Source: Oasisia sp. SBJ-2009 (Eukaryota > Annelida > Polychaeta > Sabellida > Siboglinidae). Taken from it: a DNA stretch of 64,000 nucleotides. Each line of letters begins with the position of its first letter. Within the stretch, counting starts at the first letter, position 1. Shown piece by piece: positions 1 through 14,600 of the stretch. Below the pieces are notes generated by a model. It was not told the origin of the DNA. It did no database searches and worked only from the letters and a program-made list of their open reading frames with translations. Position numbers and translations under genes: made by a program. The stretch covers positions 26,665,396 to 26,729,395 of the forward strand of contig OZ024857.1 in NCBI GenBank assembly GCA_964017155.1, in the 5' to 3' direction.

Positions 1-2105
1 AAGACTGGCAAAAATACAAATCATTTAATAAAAAAAAAATTTGTATGATTTTGATTTGTTTTCGTGTCATTTTTTACATTTTATTGATTGTATACAACAC
101 TTTTGAGGAAGCTTAAAACACATGAAAAAAATGCTTTATAAATCTGGTAAATAATAATCATAAATATATATAAGACATATAAAAATATAATATATAATCT
201 ATATTAATTTATAGATTTATATAATAATATATTTACGTACAGAGTCTTAGTAAAGGTTTTAACTTTATATTAATTTATATAATTTACATACCAAGTTTTA
301 GTACTATACATCTTAAAAGCAGTGTTTAATTTATTTTTTATTTATTTATATAATTTACATACAAAGGTTTACTAGTGCATCTTAAAACAAAAAATGTATA
401 TGATTTATATTAATTTACATTTCTATTTATTAATAATTATACATTTAGTATATTTCATGTGCAGCGCATCGATCCGCCATGCGGGAATTAGCGCTATATA
501 AAAACTGTATTATTATTATTTATATTATTATAAATCGGTTGCATAACTGTCATCTACCGTCTCCTGGCTGACATTGATGAACAGGATTTAGTATTGTGAC
601 AAACCACAGTCTGTCGTTGCTGGCACAATGACTAGTTACTAATCTCCTGTTCACTTGAGCTCACAATAAGGCATGTGTCTGGTCTCTCTGTCATCTCTAC
701 AGCTCGCATCCATGGCCTTTGTCTGGTGTCCTTGTGCCTTGGGCTTTGTTTATGATACTTATAATAGAAACAATAGAACTTCTGCTGCACATAAATATTT
801 GTTAGAATGCCAGATCAAAGGCACCACTAGCTAGAATCATCATACGGCATTACATACACTGATAAATATTGCGACAATGGAAGACAACTGTGCATTAGAC
901 AATGAATTAAGGATTTATGTGGTCAATGCACTTCTAAAAATAAAACAGCAGCCATAAATCTCTTACAATAACTGCTAACCAAAATTGCTTATTTAACTAA
1001 TTGAATTTACTAAATATTATTTATGTTGCATTTATTGAAAGTTACAGTTAATAATATTATATTAGTAAATATATTATAAAATCATGTTCGAATTAAAAAA
1101 GTGTTAAGTATATTTGTTTTGATATACCGACTCCCAACACAGGAAAGAATCTAATTTATACTATTACACTAACTATACATGATTTTATGGTGAAAATACA
1201 TGAACATTATACCTCCACAGATTTACCATTCTGACTGTGTCAGTTGTTTCAGTAAGCCAAAACTCTTAAATATAAATACAATTATACTGTTATCTCTTTA
1301 TCAATATTCATCCAGCTATTCACAATCAACATGGGAGGTAAAATTTACTTTTCAGACAAACATTTAAAATTAAATACACACTGATAAATGTCTTTTGTCT
1401 GGGCTGTAGTGACGTTATAACTGTTTACACAAAAATTCTATGATAAACCAGACTGACCTTTAAATTAGTCTAAGGTTTAATGCCTGCGTAACACATCAAA
1501 ATTCTGCTCTTAATATTAAAACTAATAATGCTGAATGCATAATTCCCAGCAAATATTATAATAAGACAAAAACAATGTCTACAGTTTGAATGTTGTACCT
1601 GTGGAATGTTCAAACTGCAAAACATAGTCATGTATACACATATTTATGATCCCCTCCCCCACCCCATAAGAGAACCCACTGGCAGTGAAGTTCCCCTGTG
1701 TCTCTGGCAACAATAAATCACTGAGCTAACATGTGCAAAGCTGTGACACCCTTAATTGACCAACATAACTTTCCCGGGGCAGCCTCCACTGGGACATGTC
1801 CACATCGCCATGAGTTGTCTGATGTATGGGACATGGTGTGGTAATAACGACAGTGTTACTGCCTGCAATCGATACAGAAGCACAAAGAAGACAAACTACC
1901 AAGACACACAGCCACTGGGACACACGAGGCACGATCAGTCCTATAACACAAGGTCTGCTCAAAATTTCATTCAAATCAAACAAAAACAGACATTTAATTT
2001 TTAATCCACCAGCTATGGCATTATGTCAAACTCTACAACTAGTTACATTTGTTTTCAATAATATTTTGGAAGATTAGAAGCTCATAAATATATATGCAGG
2101 GATCA
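1..2105. other. AT-rich non-coding sequence
   Basis: No exon, RNA gene or strong repeat seen apart from the retroelement tail near 455-530. If gene A continues leftwards this is its intron. Confidence 0.6.
455..530 (+). mobile_element. Retroelement 3' end with (ATT)n tail
   Basis: GCGGGAATTAGCGCTATATA followed by AAAACTGTATTATTATTATT is typical of LINE/SINE 3' termini with microsatellite tails. No coding part is seen. Confidence 0.5.
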
Positions 2106-2109
2106 TAAA

Positions 2110-2446
2110 AAAGTAAAAGTAAAGGCAGTTCTTATATAGCGCAATATCCAATCCTCAGGACCGTTCAAAGCGCTTTACACTTTACTTCCCTGACAGACCT
2201 GTTCACTCAAACACCATCTCGGCTTCTCTGGGAAGCATCCAGCCATATGCTACAATTAATGCGCGAAGGCTGCTCGTACACATATCCACCACTGTCTATA
2301 GCCAGGTACTCATTTAATTCAGCTGAGTGAACTGGAGCAATGCAAAGTGAAAAAACTTGCCCAAGGTTTTAGCGCCGCAGCCAGGATTCGAACCCGGGTT
2401 CTCGTAGTCGAGAGTCCGAAGCTCTACCCCTGAGCCACTGCGCTCT
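2110..2446 (-). mobile_element. tRNA-derived SINE, full-length copy
   Basis: On the minus strand the head has an A box (GTGGCTCAGGGGTAGAGC) and a B box (GGTTCGAATCC), followed by a body ending in AAGCGCTTTGAAC and TATATAAGAACTGC. The same body recurs at 2562, 31010, 31411, 38312 and 57107 and, reversed, at 13695. RNA polymerase III promoter boxes are intact; LINE-driven mobilisation is expected for the class. Confidence 0.88.
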
Positions 2447-2561
2447 AAACATCTGTCAGCCTGTGTTTTGGATGGGCAGAATTCGTTTTGGATGGTAAAA
2501 GTTTGAGAGGATGAATAACAAACGAGTGGACATTTTAGGAGCAAAAAAACCTTTGTTTTAT

Positions 2562-2898
2562 AGTAAGCAAAGGTAAGTTCTTATATAGCGCAATCCTCAG
2601 GATTGCTCAAAGCGCTTTATACTTTACTTCCCTGATAGACTTGTTCAGTCAGACACCATCTCAACTTCTCTGGGAAGCATCCAGCCATAAGCTGCAATTA
2701 ATGCGCGATGGCTGCTCATATACATATCCACCATTTGTCTATAGCCGGGTACTCATTTATACAGCTGAATGAACTGGAGCAATGTGATTATTGTAGAGTA
2801 AACAAACTTGTCCAAGGTGTTAACACCGCAGCACAGGATTCGAACCCGAGTCCTCTTAGTCGAGAGTCCAAAGCTCTACACCTGAGACACTGCGCTCA
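2562..2898 (-). mobile_element. tRNA-derived SINE, second copy
   Basis: Same family and orientation as the copy 120 bp to its left. The B box (GGTTCGAATCC) is mutated to GGGTTCGAATCCTG with nearby changes, and the head reads GTGTCTCAGG. Confidence 0.85.
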
Positions 2899-2899
2899 A

Positions 2900-5800
2900 C
2901 AAATTTATATTATTCAGTCCATACACGTTTATGATGTCTAGACTGGATTGTGTGCATACACGCATTGACCTTACATAAAGACCTGGCAGGGATCCTTTCA
3001 TGTCTCACACGAGCAGCAGTAAGCACTTTTTTTTTTTTCTTTATGACAAATTTACAATGGGGAGTACTGTCTCAAAAGAACAATGAACCAATATTTTATT
3101 CGGCTACCTAATGGTGGGTGGAGCATGGGGTATATCACAATTTGTCTACCCTAAAGGCACAAGTGAAATAATGATGGGCCCCAACAGGTGCTGTGTGGGT
3201 CACTGGGGCAGGTCAGTGGGGCTGGGGTGGGGGGTGGGGCTGGGTTGACCACAATTAGCTCAGAGTCTACATCCCCTGGTCACCAGACATGCATCACTGG
3301 AGCACCTGCCTGGGTGTTGCATTATTTAGTGGCAGTGGATAATGTTGTCTTGTCTGAGTCAGTGTCTCCAACACCTGTCAACACCTGTCAACACCTGTCC
3401 TGCCCTGTAATCCACCAGTGGCAGTCTACACACTGCCTGGATAACTCCTGGTGCCCTCTTGACCGGGGTGTCACGTTGGAATCCATGTTAAAACCCCTCA
3501 CTAATAACCACCTTGATTTAAACACCACAGGTCAAAATCTATTGTAGATTAAAACACCCCAGGTAAAAAATAAGTAAAACCTGCCTACTCTGGTAGGTCA
3601 AAATCGGTCTGTCTACCTTGTAGTGGTCAAACTTCCTCACAATAAAAAACCCTCTTCGTGAAAACCCCTCTACATTAGAAACATCTTATAAACTCCCCCT
3701 CAAGATAAGTCTCTTGAATACCCACTTGATAAATGTCCGACGTAAAACATTTAGCCTTAAGTGTAAAGAACCACTAAAACATGGGAGGTGTATCTTTTTG
3801 CAAATGTATTTTGAGAAATCCTTGGCCATGCTATCAACACAATTTTTATTTTAGGCACTACCCACAATCTGGATTCATCTAAACAGTAATCACACAGAAG
3901 TACATGTACACAAATATAAGACTGCTAAGTATATTTTTTAAACACCCCGTCGTGTCATCTCAATGCTCACTGATATCTTTATTACTTGAAGAAGGCCTAA
4001 TTTGTCCCGGTTTTTACGCTTGCCATTTAGACATTTCAGCCAACCACCCCGCTCGTAGCTCTTATTCACTTTGTCAACAATAACAACAACAACAACAACC
4101 AGTTTAGCAAGTTTCAAGTGTTTTTGCAACTATATCTTGGTACTATTTCTGAAATCGTATTATTCCATAGGAGCAAGTTGCTTGTAAACCACCACACACC
4201 TCTCCTTACTTTTTACTCAACTCGCTGGCGAATAATTGAGATAAAATGTATTACCTTTTAATGGACGTTTTATGTCCGCAGTCAGTAGGCCACGGTGGGG
4301 GCCAAGGACTATTTTTAAGATCTCAGCGAGCTCCAATGACTCTCAAGTGTTGCATACATCAAATACTTGGCACAATGAATTGAATTTGTTTTTATTTCTG
4401 CACTTTCCAAGGCAAGGAAAAAGGGCAGGATAAAACTAAAAGCTGTGTTTTATTGCCGCTGAAGTAGACCCTCTTTCTCCACTGTGCCATAATGGGGCAA
4501 TCACAGAGAATGTCACCAGTCATTGTATAATGCTCTCTGGTGGTTCAACACCCGTCACCCCCCCCCCCCCCCCAATGACTCAGTGACACACCACCAGTCT
4601 CACCTCTGGTGTAAATAGCACAAATTATTACTACCTCAGTATCTGATCCAAACACAAAAGTAATTTTTTAACTGTTTAATGTTTATTTTATTTTGTATTA
4701 TATTTTGTATTTGTTGTATATCCAGAGTGTTCATAGTGCACATGAGACACATACGACAAATTTAACTATATAAATAAATAAAATTTATTATGTTAGTTTA
4801 AAAGTTAAAATAATAAATTATAATGCAACAAAACACATATAAGAAGTTAATTCAGTTGTAAAACATACAAATAAAAAAATATATAATAAAAATTGAATAA
4901 ATTACAGCAACATTTTCCATGGATTTAAATGGTGTACCAGTAAGCCATGATAAAAAGGTGCATCTTTAGAGAAGCCTTAAAAGATCAAAGAGAAGTTTTT
5001 GTAGTAACAGTAGCATTATTGATCGGTTTGATTCCGTCGGTCGTACTGGGCTGGTGGACTGGACTGGTGTATACTTTGCATGTGTAAGAGCAGTGTTCTC
5101 TCAGGCAGCAGGAACTGGAAGAGTTTCCTCACTCCTCAAGTGGCCATATCACAGTGAGATGCCCCAGGGGACAGACAACCAAATGGCAGAGGACATTACA
5201 CCAGTGTGAGACCCTGCTGCAGACACTCATGTCTAATTATCTGTACACAACAGATAACAAACCTCACCAATGTCAACTGTTATTTCCTATCAAGATAAAT
5301 CATTCTTTGTTGTTATTATTATGCAAGATTTGCAATCAATACCACATTTGCCTCTGCTAGATGTTCTTTTTTATAATTTCATAAACAAAATCAATTACAA
5401 CTGTGAATCTGTGGTATACCTCAAAACTAGAATCAAATCCAATGACATAATTTTGTCAATAATCATGATAATAAATGCAGGGGCTGTAATATTGCCACAA
5501 ATAAAAAATGGCTCAAGGTTCATCTAGTGTCAGACTAGACATCAAACTTACTTATACACCAAATTTGTTGTTATATTTAAGTATTTTTTATTATCACAAC
5601 AAATACCCAAAGTTATCTAACATTTCCACCTTATATAATGTAAAAGAAAGAACTGTAAATATAACGTTTCACTATTTTCCTGTCACTTTTTCACGTGACT
5701 TTATTTCCTACATTCATTAAGCCATAGATCACGGCTGCACTATGGCCCAAGGGATGTACGTCAACAAACTGCCCATCCCATCACATCAACTAATGCCATT

Positions 5801-8467
5801 AACCACAGGTGAGCTATTTCAGTAGGCATATTAGAACACAATTTCTCATTGCAAATGAGTTTCTAGAGATATCTCATAGATCTAAAAGTACACAGAGCAG
5901 GAGAAATGTCTTAGTGACGTCTTCTCGTAAAATATTATACTTCTCGTGATGTGTCAATCAGGATTTTATGCAGGATAAATTTTGTGCCAGTCAAACATTT
6001 TTTGGGTGGAGACATGGGTGTTCAAACATGCCAGATGAGAAGTCTTTTATGACCTAAAATAAAGTCCAAACACCCATTTTCAAGGCATAAATGACAAAAT
6101 CTATGATTTTTAAGACCTTTTTTGGCTCCTTCATTTTTCTACCCATCCATCACCCATCCACTGATATTTCTATCCGTCCATGATGGGTTTTACCCATCCA
6201 AATGATGGGTGGATGGGCCTCTACCTAAAGCTATGGCATCACTGCTGTGTGTCATTCAATATCACGTTAACGAAAATACTATTGTTTTGCATTTTTTGCG
6301 TTATTTGCATTTCATTTATCTTCTATGACAATTTTTTGCATTTAAAAAATATACGTCTAATGTGTACCATATTTCCTTTCTTGTATCATGAGTTCTATGA
6401 CAAATATCCTTCTTAGGACAATCAAATGAATTGAAACAGCCGGTGACATGAACATTTCTAGAACCCAACAAACAAAGATGTTTACACTTTGTCCTATCAC
6501 ATGTTAATCACATGATTGTAAGGTCTACGCCAAGTGGCAATAACCACAGGCATTAAGTAATAAACACCTATGACAGAAATAGGTTTATGCTGCCAAAATG
6601 GTGGTAACTGACGGAAACCTCCACTTCTGATTATACACCAAAAAAAGAATGCCATAAGAAAGAGACTGTTATTAGGATTAATTGCACATTCGTCAGTATC
6701 ACTACAAATGATGACAGCAGTTGATGGCATTAGGTCAGTCTCTTCCTAGAAGTGAGAAAGTACCAAACTTGAAAAAATACATGGATTATAATTTTGTTCC
6801 TGACAAGGTGATACTGGAAGGCATCATCACCGCATGGACACCAAAGAAATACACTCTACTGCTCTGTAGGTAATCATACTACTGAAAGGTTACATGGAAG
6901 CTTTTTTACAGGGACTAAGTTTCAAGAAGACATTTATTAATACTGCATTGTGGTAAATACAGGTATAACATCTCACATATCTACTGCGATCTCCTGAAGA
7001 GCCACTCAGGGCCAGACAGCGGAAATGGAAAGGGGAGAGGGAGGGGGAGGAGGAGGAGGGGGAAGGGGAATGCAGGCTGGGGAAGAGGGGATGTACCACA
7101 TAAACCTCTGCACAGTGAGCAGTTCAAAGGTCGTGGCATACAAGGTGAATTGAAATGAAACAGTAAAGACATACTACTGGCAGTTGTGAAACAAATGCTT
7201 TTGAGGATGACAAGATGTTCGTGTTGACATGATGAAGGTACAGTGAGACAGCATGTACCACGTACTGCACTATGCACTAAATATGTTCTATGTATACATT
7301 GTACAATAGTTCACATCGACGAATTCTCAAAATGGTTTCATCATATCAACAGGTCCCTCTGAAACTGTTGCTACTGTTTGGTTAATAATGCAGACAACTT
7401 TTAGCACATTTTATGGACATCGAAGCCACATATTTAACAACATTCTGATCATTATGGACCCTTAATAATATTAATTTATTTTATAATTACTTTTAATATT
7501 TATTTAAATAATGTTTTAAAATAAATCATTATATTATTTATACATTTATTTAATTATTTTACGCAGGATTTGGAACGACACAAGTGCAACAGATGTAATT
7601 TAGTTACTCATGTCTGCAACGCAAAAGTGCAAATAACAATAATAATATATTGTATCTGTAATGGTCCATTATATCCCACCTCTCACTCACGGAAACTGGC
7701 AAAAACAGGTCACAGTCTCAGAGAAAACAGGTTAATCCTAGACACTCTGTCTTCTAGGCAACAAGGATCAGATTCAGACATATGAATTACCGTTTGCAAC
7801 AACCATGCTTCGCCATTCCTGTTCCATTTTCAATGTTATCCTCAATGTTTCTTACTGTTAAATGACAGATTCTTAGGATAATTAACCTGAGTAAATCTGG
7901 AGAAGTTTACAACACAGAATAAACAGCCCAGTTATGGCAATTCTAGATATGTCTGGAAATGTTCATATTTTGAATTGTCACAACAAATATCCGTTACATG
8001 ACCAATGCTGATGACATGTGGTGATGCTCTGACATATACAAAATATTTATTAGCCTTAGGCATTTTTGTGATGCTTTTATTACATGACTGCCAAATCTGC
8101 AAAATTTATCCCACACTTGTTTGATGAAATTCACTTGTCTCGACCAAATCTTATGAAATTTCAAGCGACATCTGAGTGTAGAACTGATACAATCAACTGC
8201 TTTTAATCATGGGGAGAATTTCATTCTGACAGATCATCCAATGAGTACATACTGTCATTGTGACTTAAAGTTGCATGCAAAGGTAACGACAGATAACGAC
8301 ATTCCTCGACTATCTTACTAATTTTATTTAATAAAAATAGCATATTTATCATAAGCAAATAGGATTTATTTTTGAAGATATGAAAATGCTAAATAAAAAT
8401 ACAGAACAGAACCACATCATTGTTGCAATGCAAAGTGACAGGTGAGAACATTCCATAGCACACTGAC
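2900..8467. other. Non-coding; probable gene A intron 3
   Basis: Searched by eye on the minus strand for a membrane/GS exon or kinase exons without success. Holds only a poly(C) run, a GGGA-rich tract (7027-7070), a triple CAACACCTGT repeat (3371-3402) and scattered short ORFs without family resemblance. Confidence 0.55.
4558..4573. repeat. Poly(C) run, 16 bases
   Basis: Uninterrupted C homopolymer in otherwise AT-rich sequence; length may be uncertain in the assembly. Confidence 0.95.
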
Positions 8468-8628
8468 CTGTTGGTTCTGGCGTGGGCGGCACTAGAGTGG
8501 GTCGCAGGTCAAGGTTGCAGAAGTCTTCCTTGCTGCAGCACTGGATCACAAACTCATGTCTCTTGATCTGAGAGTCCTTGCACCAGATTGGATTATCTGG
8601 AGGATGGAGTTTGTCCTTGTCAAAGCAC
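8468..8628 (-). CDS. Gene A exon 3: ectodomain, second half
   Basis: Acceptor TTCTCAG|GTGC, donor AACAG|GTCAGTG. Codes from CFDKDKLH to LVPPTPEPT, with the CC-x4-CN signature. This is the last gene A exon that can be identified in the window. Confidence 0.9.
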
Positions 8629-11600
8629 CTGAGAACAACCAACACAGTCAGTTACCTGTACAACATGTTGACACTCCCATGGCTGCAGCAAAACATGGCA
8701 AAAGAATGGGCAACAAAATGAAGTTCGGATATCAAGGCCAGCCTTATCCCAGGACCCAGGTTACAAAGAGGAAAGCAACATTTCAAAACTACCACAATAG
8801 CAATTCCTCCCAAACCAAGAGATAGAGTAATCGTAATCTGTAATCATACTCATGCATCTTCATAGCAATTATACTCGTACTCGATTACATTTGTGTTGTA
8901 ATCACTCCATCTCTGTCCAATCCATTTCCACTGTTCCTGCCGACTCTAAACATTCCACATATATCTGAGTGAAGTACTTGCAGGACTACCTGAGTGAAGT
9001 ACTTACTTGTAGGAGTGAACAAGTGACTTGTAGGAGTACCAGAGTGAACTAGTTACTTGTAGGAGTACCAGAGTGAGCTACTTACTTGTAGGAGTACCAG
9101 AGTGAACTACTTACTTGAAGGAGTACCACAGTGAACTACTTACTTGTTGGAGTACCAGAGTGAACTACTTACTTGTAGGAGTACCAGAGTGAACTACTTA
9201 CTTGTAGGAGTACCAGAGTGAGCTACTTACTTGTAGGAGTACCAGAGTGAACTACTTACTTGTAGGAGTACCAGAGTGAACTACTTACTTGTAGGAGTAC
9301 CAGAGTGAACTACTTACTTGAAGGAGTACCAGAGTGAACTACTTACTTGTAGGAGTACCAGAGTGAACTACTTACTTGTAGGAGTACCAGAGTGAACTAC
9401 TTACTTGTAGGAGTACCAGAGTGAACTACTTACTTGAAGGAGTACCAGAGTGAACTACTTACTTGTAGGAGTACCAGAGTGAACTAGTTACTTGTAGGAG
9501 TACCAGAGTGAACTACTTACTTGTAGGAGTACCAGAGTGAATTACTTACTTGTAGGAGTACCAGAGTGAACTAGTTACTTGAAGGAGTACCAGAGTGAAC
9601 TACTTACTTGTAGGAGTACCAGAGTGAATTACTTACTTGTAGGAGTACCAGAGTGAACTACTTACTTGTAGGAGTACCAGAGTGAATTACTTACTTGTAG
9701 GAGTATCTGATGGCGCCCTCGCGTGACTTGGTGATGGACGTGTAACACACCCCATCTGTGGAACACGACTTGTTCACATTTGTGCAGTCATCGCAGTGAC
9801 ACAGCAAACCTGCACAGACATTACGCAAAGTTACATATAGTTGCTCACAGTTACAGGCAAGTCCTCGCAGTTACAATACACGTGTATTTACAGTTACACA
9901 CAAGGGGTCACAGTTACAAGTGCTCACAGTTATATACGAGTGCTCATATAGTTACATACAAGTGCTCACAGTTACATACAAGTGCTCACAGTTAGACATA
10001 ACTGCTCACAGTTACACACAAGTGCTCACAGTTACATACAAGTGCTCACAGTTATATACAAGTGCTCACAGTTACACACAAGTGCTCACAGTTACATACA
10101 AGTGCTCACAGTTAGACATAACTGCTCACAGTTACATACAAGTGCTCACAGTTACATACAAGTGCTCACAGTTACACACAAGTGCTCACAGTTACATACA
10201 AGTGCTCACAGTTAGACATAACTGCTCACAGTTACACACAAGTGCTCACAGTTACATACAAGTGCTCACAGTTACATACAAGTGCTCACAGTTACATACA
10301 AGTGCTCACGGTTACATACAAGTGCTCACAGTTAGGCACAACTGCTCACAGTTACATACAAGTGCTCACAGTTACATACAAGTGCTCACAGTTACATACA
10401 AGTGCTCACAGTTACATACAAGTGCTCACGGTTACATACAAGTGCTCACAGTTACACACAAGTGCTCACAGTTTCACACATACAAGTGCTCACAGTTTCA
10501 CACATACAAGTGCTCACAGTTACATACAAGTGCTCACAGTTACATACAAGTGCTCACAGTTAGACACAACTGCTCACAGTTACATACAAGTGCTCACAGT
10601 TACATACAAGTGCTCACATTTACATACAAGTGCTCACAGTTACACACAAGTGCTCACAGTTACACACAAGTGCTCACATTTACACACAAGTGCTCACATT
10701 TACATACAGGTGCTCACAGTTACATACAAGTGCTCACAGTTACATACAAGTGCTCACGGTTACATACAAGTGCTCACGGTTACATACAAGTGCTCACAGT
10801 TACACACAAGTGCTCACAGTAACACACAAGTGCTCACAGTTACATACAAGTGCTCACAGTTACATACAAGTGCTCACGGTTACATACAAGTGCTCACATT
10901 TACATACAAGTGCTCACAGTTACATATACAAGTGCTCACGGTTACACACAAGTGCTCACGGTTACACACAAGTGCTCACGGTTACATACAAGTGCTCACA
11001 GTTACATACAAGTGCTCACATTTACATACAAGTGCTCACGGTTACATAAAAGTGCTCACGGTTACATACAAGTGCTCACAGTTACATACAAGTGCTCACA
11101 GTTACATACAAGTGCTCACGGTTACATACAAGTGCTCACAGTTACATACAAGTGCTCACATTTACATACAAGTGCTCACGGTTACATACAAGTGCTCACG
11201 GTTACATACAAGTGCTCACAGTTACATACAAGTGCTCACAGTTACATACAAGTGCTCACATTTACATACAAGTGCTCACATTTACATACAAGTGCTCACA
11301 GTTACATACAAGTGCTCACAGTTACATACAAGTGCTCACATTTACATACAAGTGCTCACATTTACATACAAGTGCTCAAAGTTACATACAAGTGCTCACA
11401 TTTACATACAAGTGCTCACAGTTACATACAAGTGCTCACATTTACATACAAGTGCTCACAGTTACATACAAGTGCTCACATTTACATACAAGTGCTCACA
11501 GTTACATACAAGTGCTCACGGTTACATACAAGTGCTCACAGTTACATACAAGTGCTCACATTTACATACAAGTGCTCACATTTACATACAAGTGCTCACG

Positions 11601-14600
11601 GTTACATACAAGTGCTCACGGTTACATACAAGTGCTCACATTTACATACAAGTGCTCACAGTTACATACAAGTGCTCACATTTACATAAAGTGCTCACGG
11701 TTACATACAAGTGCTCACGGTTACATACAAGTGCTCACGGTTACATACAAGTGCTCACGGTTACATACAAGTGCTCACGGTTACATACAAGTGCTCACAG
11801 TTACATACAAGTGCTCACGGTTACATACAAGTGCTCACGGTTACATACAAGTGCTCACAGTTACATACAACTGCTCACAGTTACATACAAGTGCTCACAG
11901 TTACATACAACTGCTCACAGTTACATACAAGTGCTCACAGTTACATACAACTGCTCACAGTTACATACAAGTGCTCACAGTTACATACAAGTGCTCACAG
12001 TTACATACAACTGCTCACAGTTACATACAAGTGCTCACATTTACATACAAGTGCTCACAGTTACAACACACAGATGCTCATAGTTACATATAAGTGCTCA
12101 TAGTTAATTAGTTAGTTAATTAGTTGGTTAGTTAGTTACAATATGCAGGTGTTTACAGTTACGCACACAAGTGCTAACAGTTACAACACAGATGCTAATA
12201 GCTACATACAAGTAGTCACAGTTACATACAAGTAGGACGTGTTTACATGTGTACATAGATGTCACAGTTACACAACAAGTGCTGCAGTTACAGTAACTTA
12301 CACACAGGTGCTCATAGTTACACCTGAATTAAACTTCAAACATTAACGTACAAGATTTATGATCAGTTAAGACTTCAAAGATAGGCTAAATTGTTATATC
12401 AGCAATCAAATAGCACAAAACATGCCATTGCTCTTGAATTCTAACTTCTAAGCCCTATCTACAACTTGTCATATGAATTTATTTTGATTACAAAGGCTGC
12501 TGGGAAAGATATGTTCCTAGAAATGTGATCTGGCAGGAGATGACGTCTGCACAGGAAAAAGTGGGGAGGAAATTGCTCATAAAAGTGACAAAGTACTTAT
12601 AAAATGTGGGAAAACCCTCATAAAAAGCGGGAAACATCCTTATCCACTTTCACCATTTTTATCCTGGACAGTGTCGATGCATTACAACCTGGCTTGCCTA
12701 AGTGGCTGTGGCCTGTCTGTTTTAGTGAAATGAACATTTGAATAAACACAACCAAATTCTCCCCTTTAAAGCATTCAAAATGTAACCATCATTACTGCTT
12801 CAAGGACAGACTACTCAACGACGCATAAGTTGTCCTTGGCCTAAGTTTTATGTGTCTGGAGTGTGACTGTGTGAGACATCCGAGGCAACGTCAGACTGCC
12901 TGGCGATGGGGCTTCCTTTGACGTCATTTATAATGCACGGTTTTACATTAACTGTCTCTTTTATGACACTAACTCGGGTTAGATTTACCCCATTGTTGCA
13001 CACCCTTTCACTTGCTATCACTGCCACCCTACTTCCTACATCCCGTCACACTGGAGAGGTCCGTGTGTACAAGACAGTCTCGAGCTAGAGACTGTGCCTA
13101 CGATACTACACTATTATAAACACAATCTCAAGATTTTATTCTAAATCCCTCTGTCACATAAAACAAAACAAAACAGGCCAAGAAGCAGCCCTGAATTCTT
13201 CTGGATTATAATGTTTTTTTGTGTTAATGAGAACTACCCTATAGTCACATACCATTAAATATTATGTTGGGAATAAAATGTTGATGTGGTTCGTGGAAAT
13301 TATATGCATGCCAGTAAAGATAGACCTGGAAATAAAATATTTGGGTAAACCATTTTGTAAAGATTGTATTATATTATTAGTTTAAGGGTTATTAAACATA
13401 CTGTTGAATTTGATCTGTTTTACTCTTTATGTTATATACTACTATTGATATACAGTGTAATTATTAGATTGACAGATCTGTATGAATGGGGCATCTACCC
13501 ACGCTATGCTAAAATTGTACATAATACATTTATAATTTTCAGGTCAAAATTTGATAATTTTTATTGTAAAATCTTTCAAAATGTATACAGTGTATCTGAA
13601 CTTCCTATGTTTAACTGTCCAAACACGTGTTCATCTACAAAATACAATTTGTCTGTTTTCTACATAATTAATTAATCTCATCATCACTGATGTTTAGACA
13701 GTGGTGGGTGAATCAATTGCAGCATGGCTGGATGCTTCTCAGAGAAGTGGTGATGCTGTTTATTTGAACAGGTCTGCCAGGGAGTAAAGTGTAAATCACT
13801 GAGCAGTCCTGAGTACTGCTATATAAATAAAAGATAAGAACAAAGACCTTATAGTGCTGCATGTAACCTAAACATGCTATTTCAGGTTAAACATTCTGGT
13901 TAAAGATCAAGTTTAACTAATAATGTGTGGTTCATTGGAAAAAAGGTCAGGATGTATGGGAACTGATCTATTGTGGCTAGTTCTGTATATGAGATGGTGT
14001 TAGGTCAAAAAACAGATGATGATTAAACAATAAAACTACAAAAGACGTAATGATGCCGGCTTATATAGAGTATATCAAACTGGGCAGACTGTGCCTCACA
14101 TAGATTCCACAGTCCACACCCATCATACAGTGACATTCACAAGAACAGAGACCTCTCTAATGCCGTCTAGACTTACAGACAACCAGTGTGAAGATAGGAC
14201 CATGTCACATGTATTAACAATACCATGTGCTAGACAGGAAACTGGCTGAATGATCACAAGTGATGTGTTCAGTGAACAGATATCATTTCTTCAGTGAACA
14301 CAAGTAATGTCTCCAGTGAACGCAAATAATGTTTTCAGTGAACACAAGTAATGTCTTCAGTGAACACAAGTAATGTCTTCAGTGAACACAAGTAATGTCT
14401 TCAGTGAACACAAAGTAATGTCTTCAGTGAACACAAGTAATGTCTTCAGTGAACACAAGTAAAGGTTTCAGTGAACACAAGTAATGTATTCATTGAACAC
14501 AGGTAAAGGTTTCAGTGAACACAAGTAATGTCTCCAGTGAACACAAGTAATGTCTCCAGTGAGCACATGTAATTTAATGTCTTCAATGAACACAGATAAC

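Noticed and set aside
2374..2446. Possible tRNA gene on the minus strand
   Set aside because: A and B boxes are present, but the segment continues into a repeated SINE body found elsewhere in the window, and a clean cloverleaf acceptor stem was not seen.
9920..12103. Overlapping plus-strand ORFs of up to 633 codons (HTSAHSYIQVLT repeats)
   Set aside because: They arise because the 20-bp repeat lacks stops in all three plus frames; the array lies antisense in a receptor intron and shows no start context or complex protein sequence.
8950..12320. CRISPR-like regular repeats
   Set aside because: Tandem units without unique spacers in a split eukaryotic gene.
13364..13675. 103-codon plus-strand ORF (hydrophobic, Ile/Tyr/Phe-rich)
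   Set aside because: Composition follows AT-rich intron sequence; no family resemblance or splice context.
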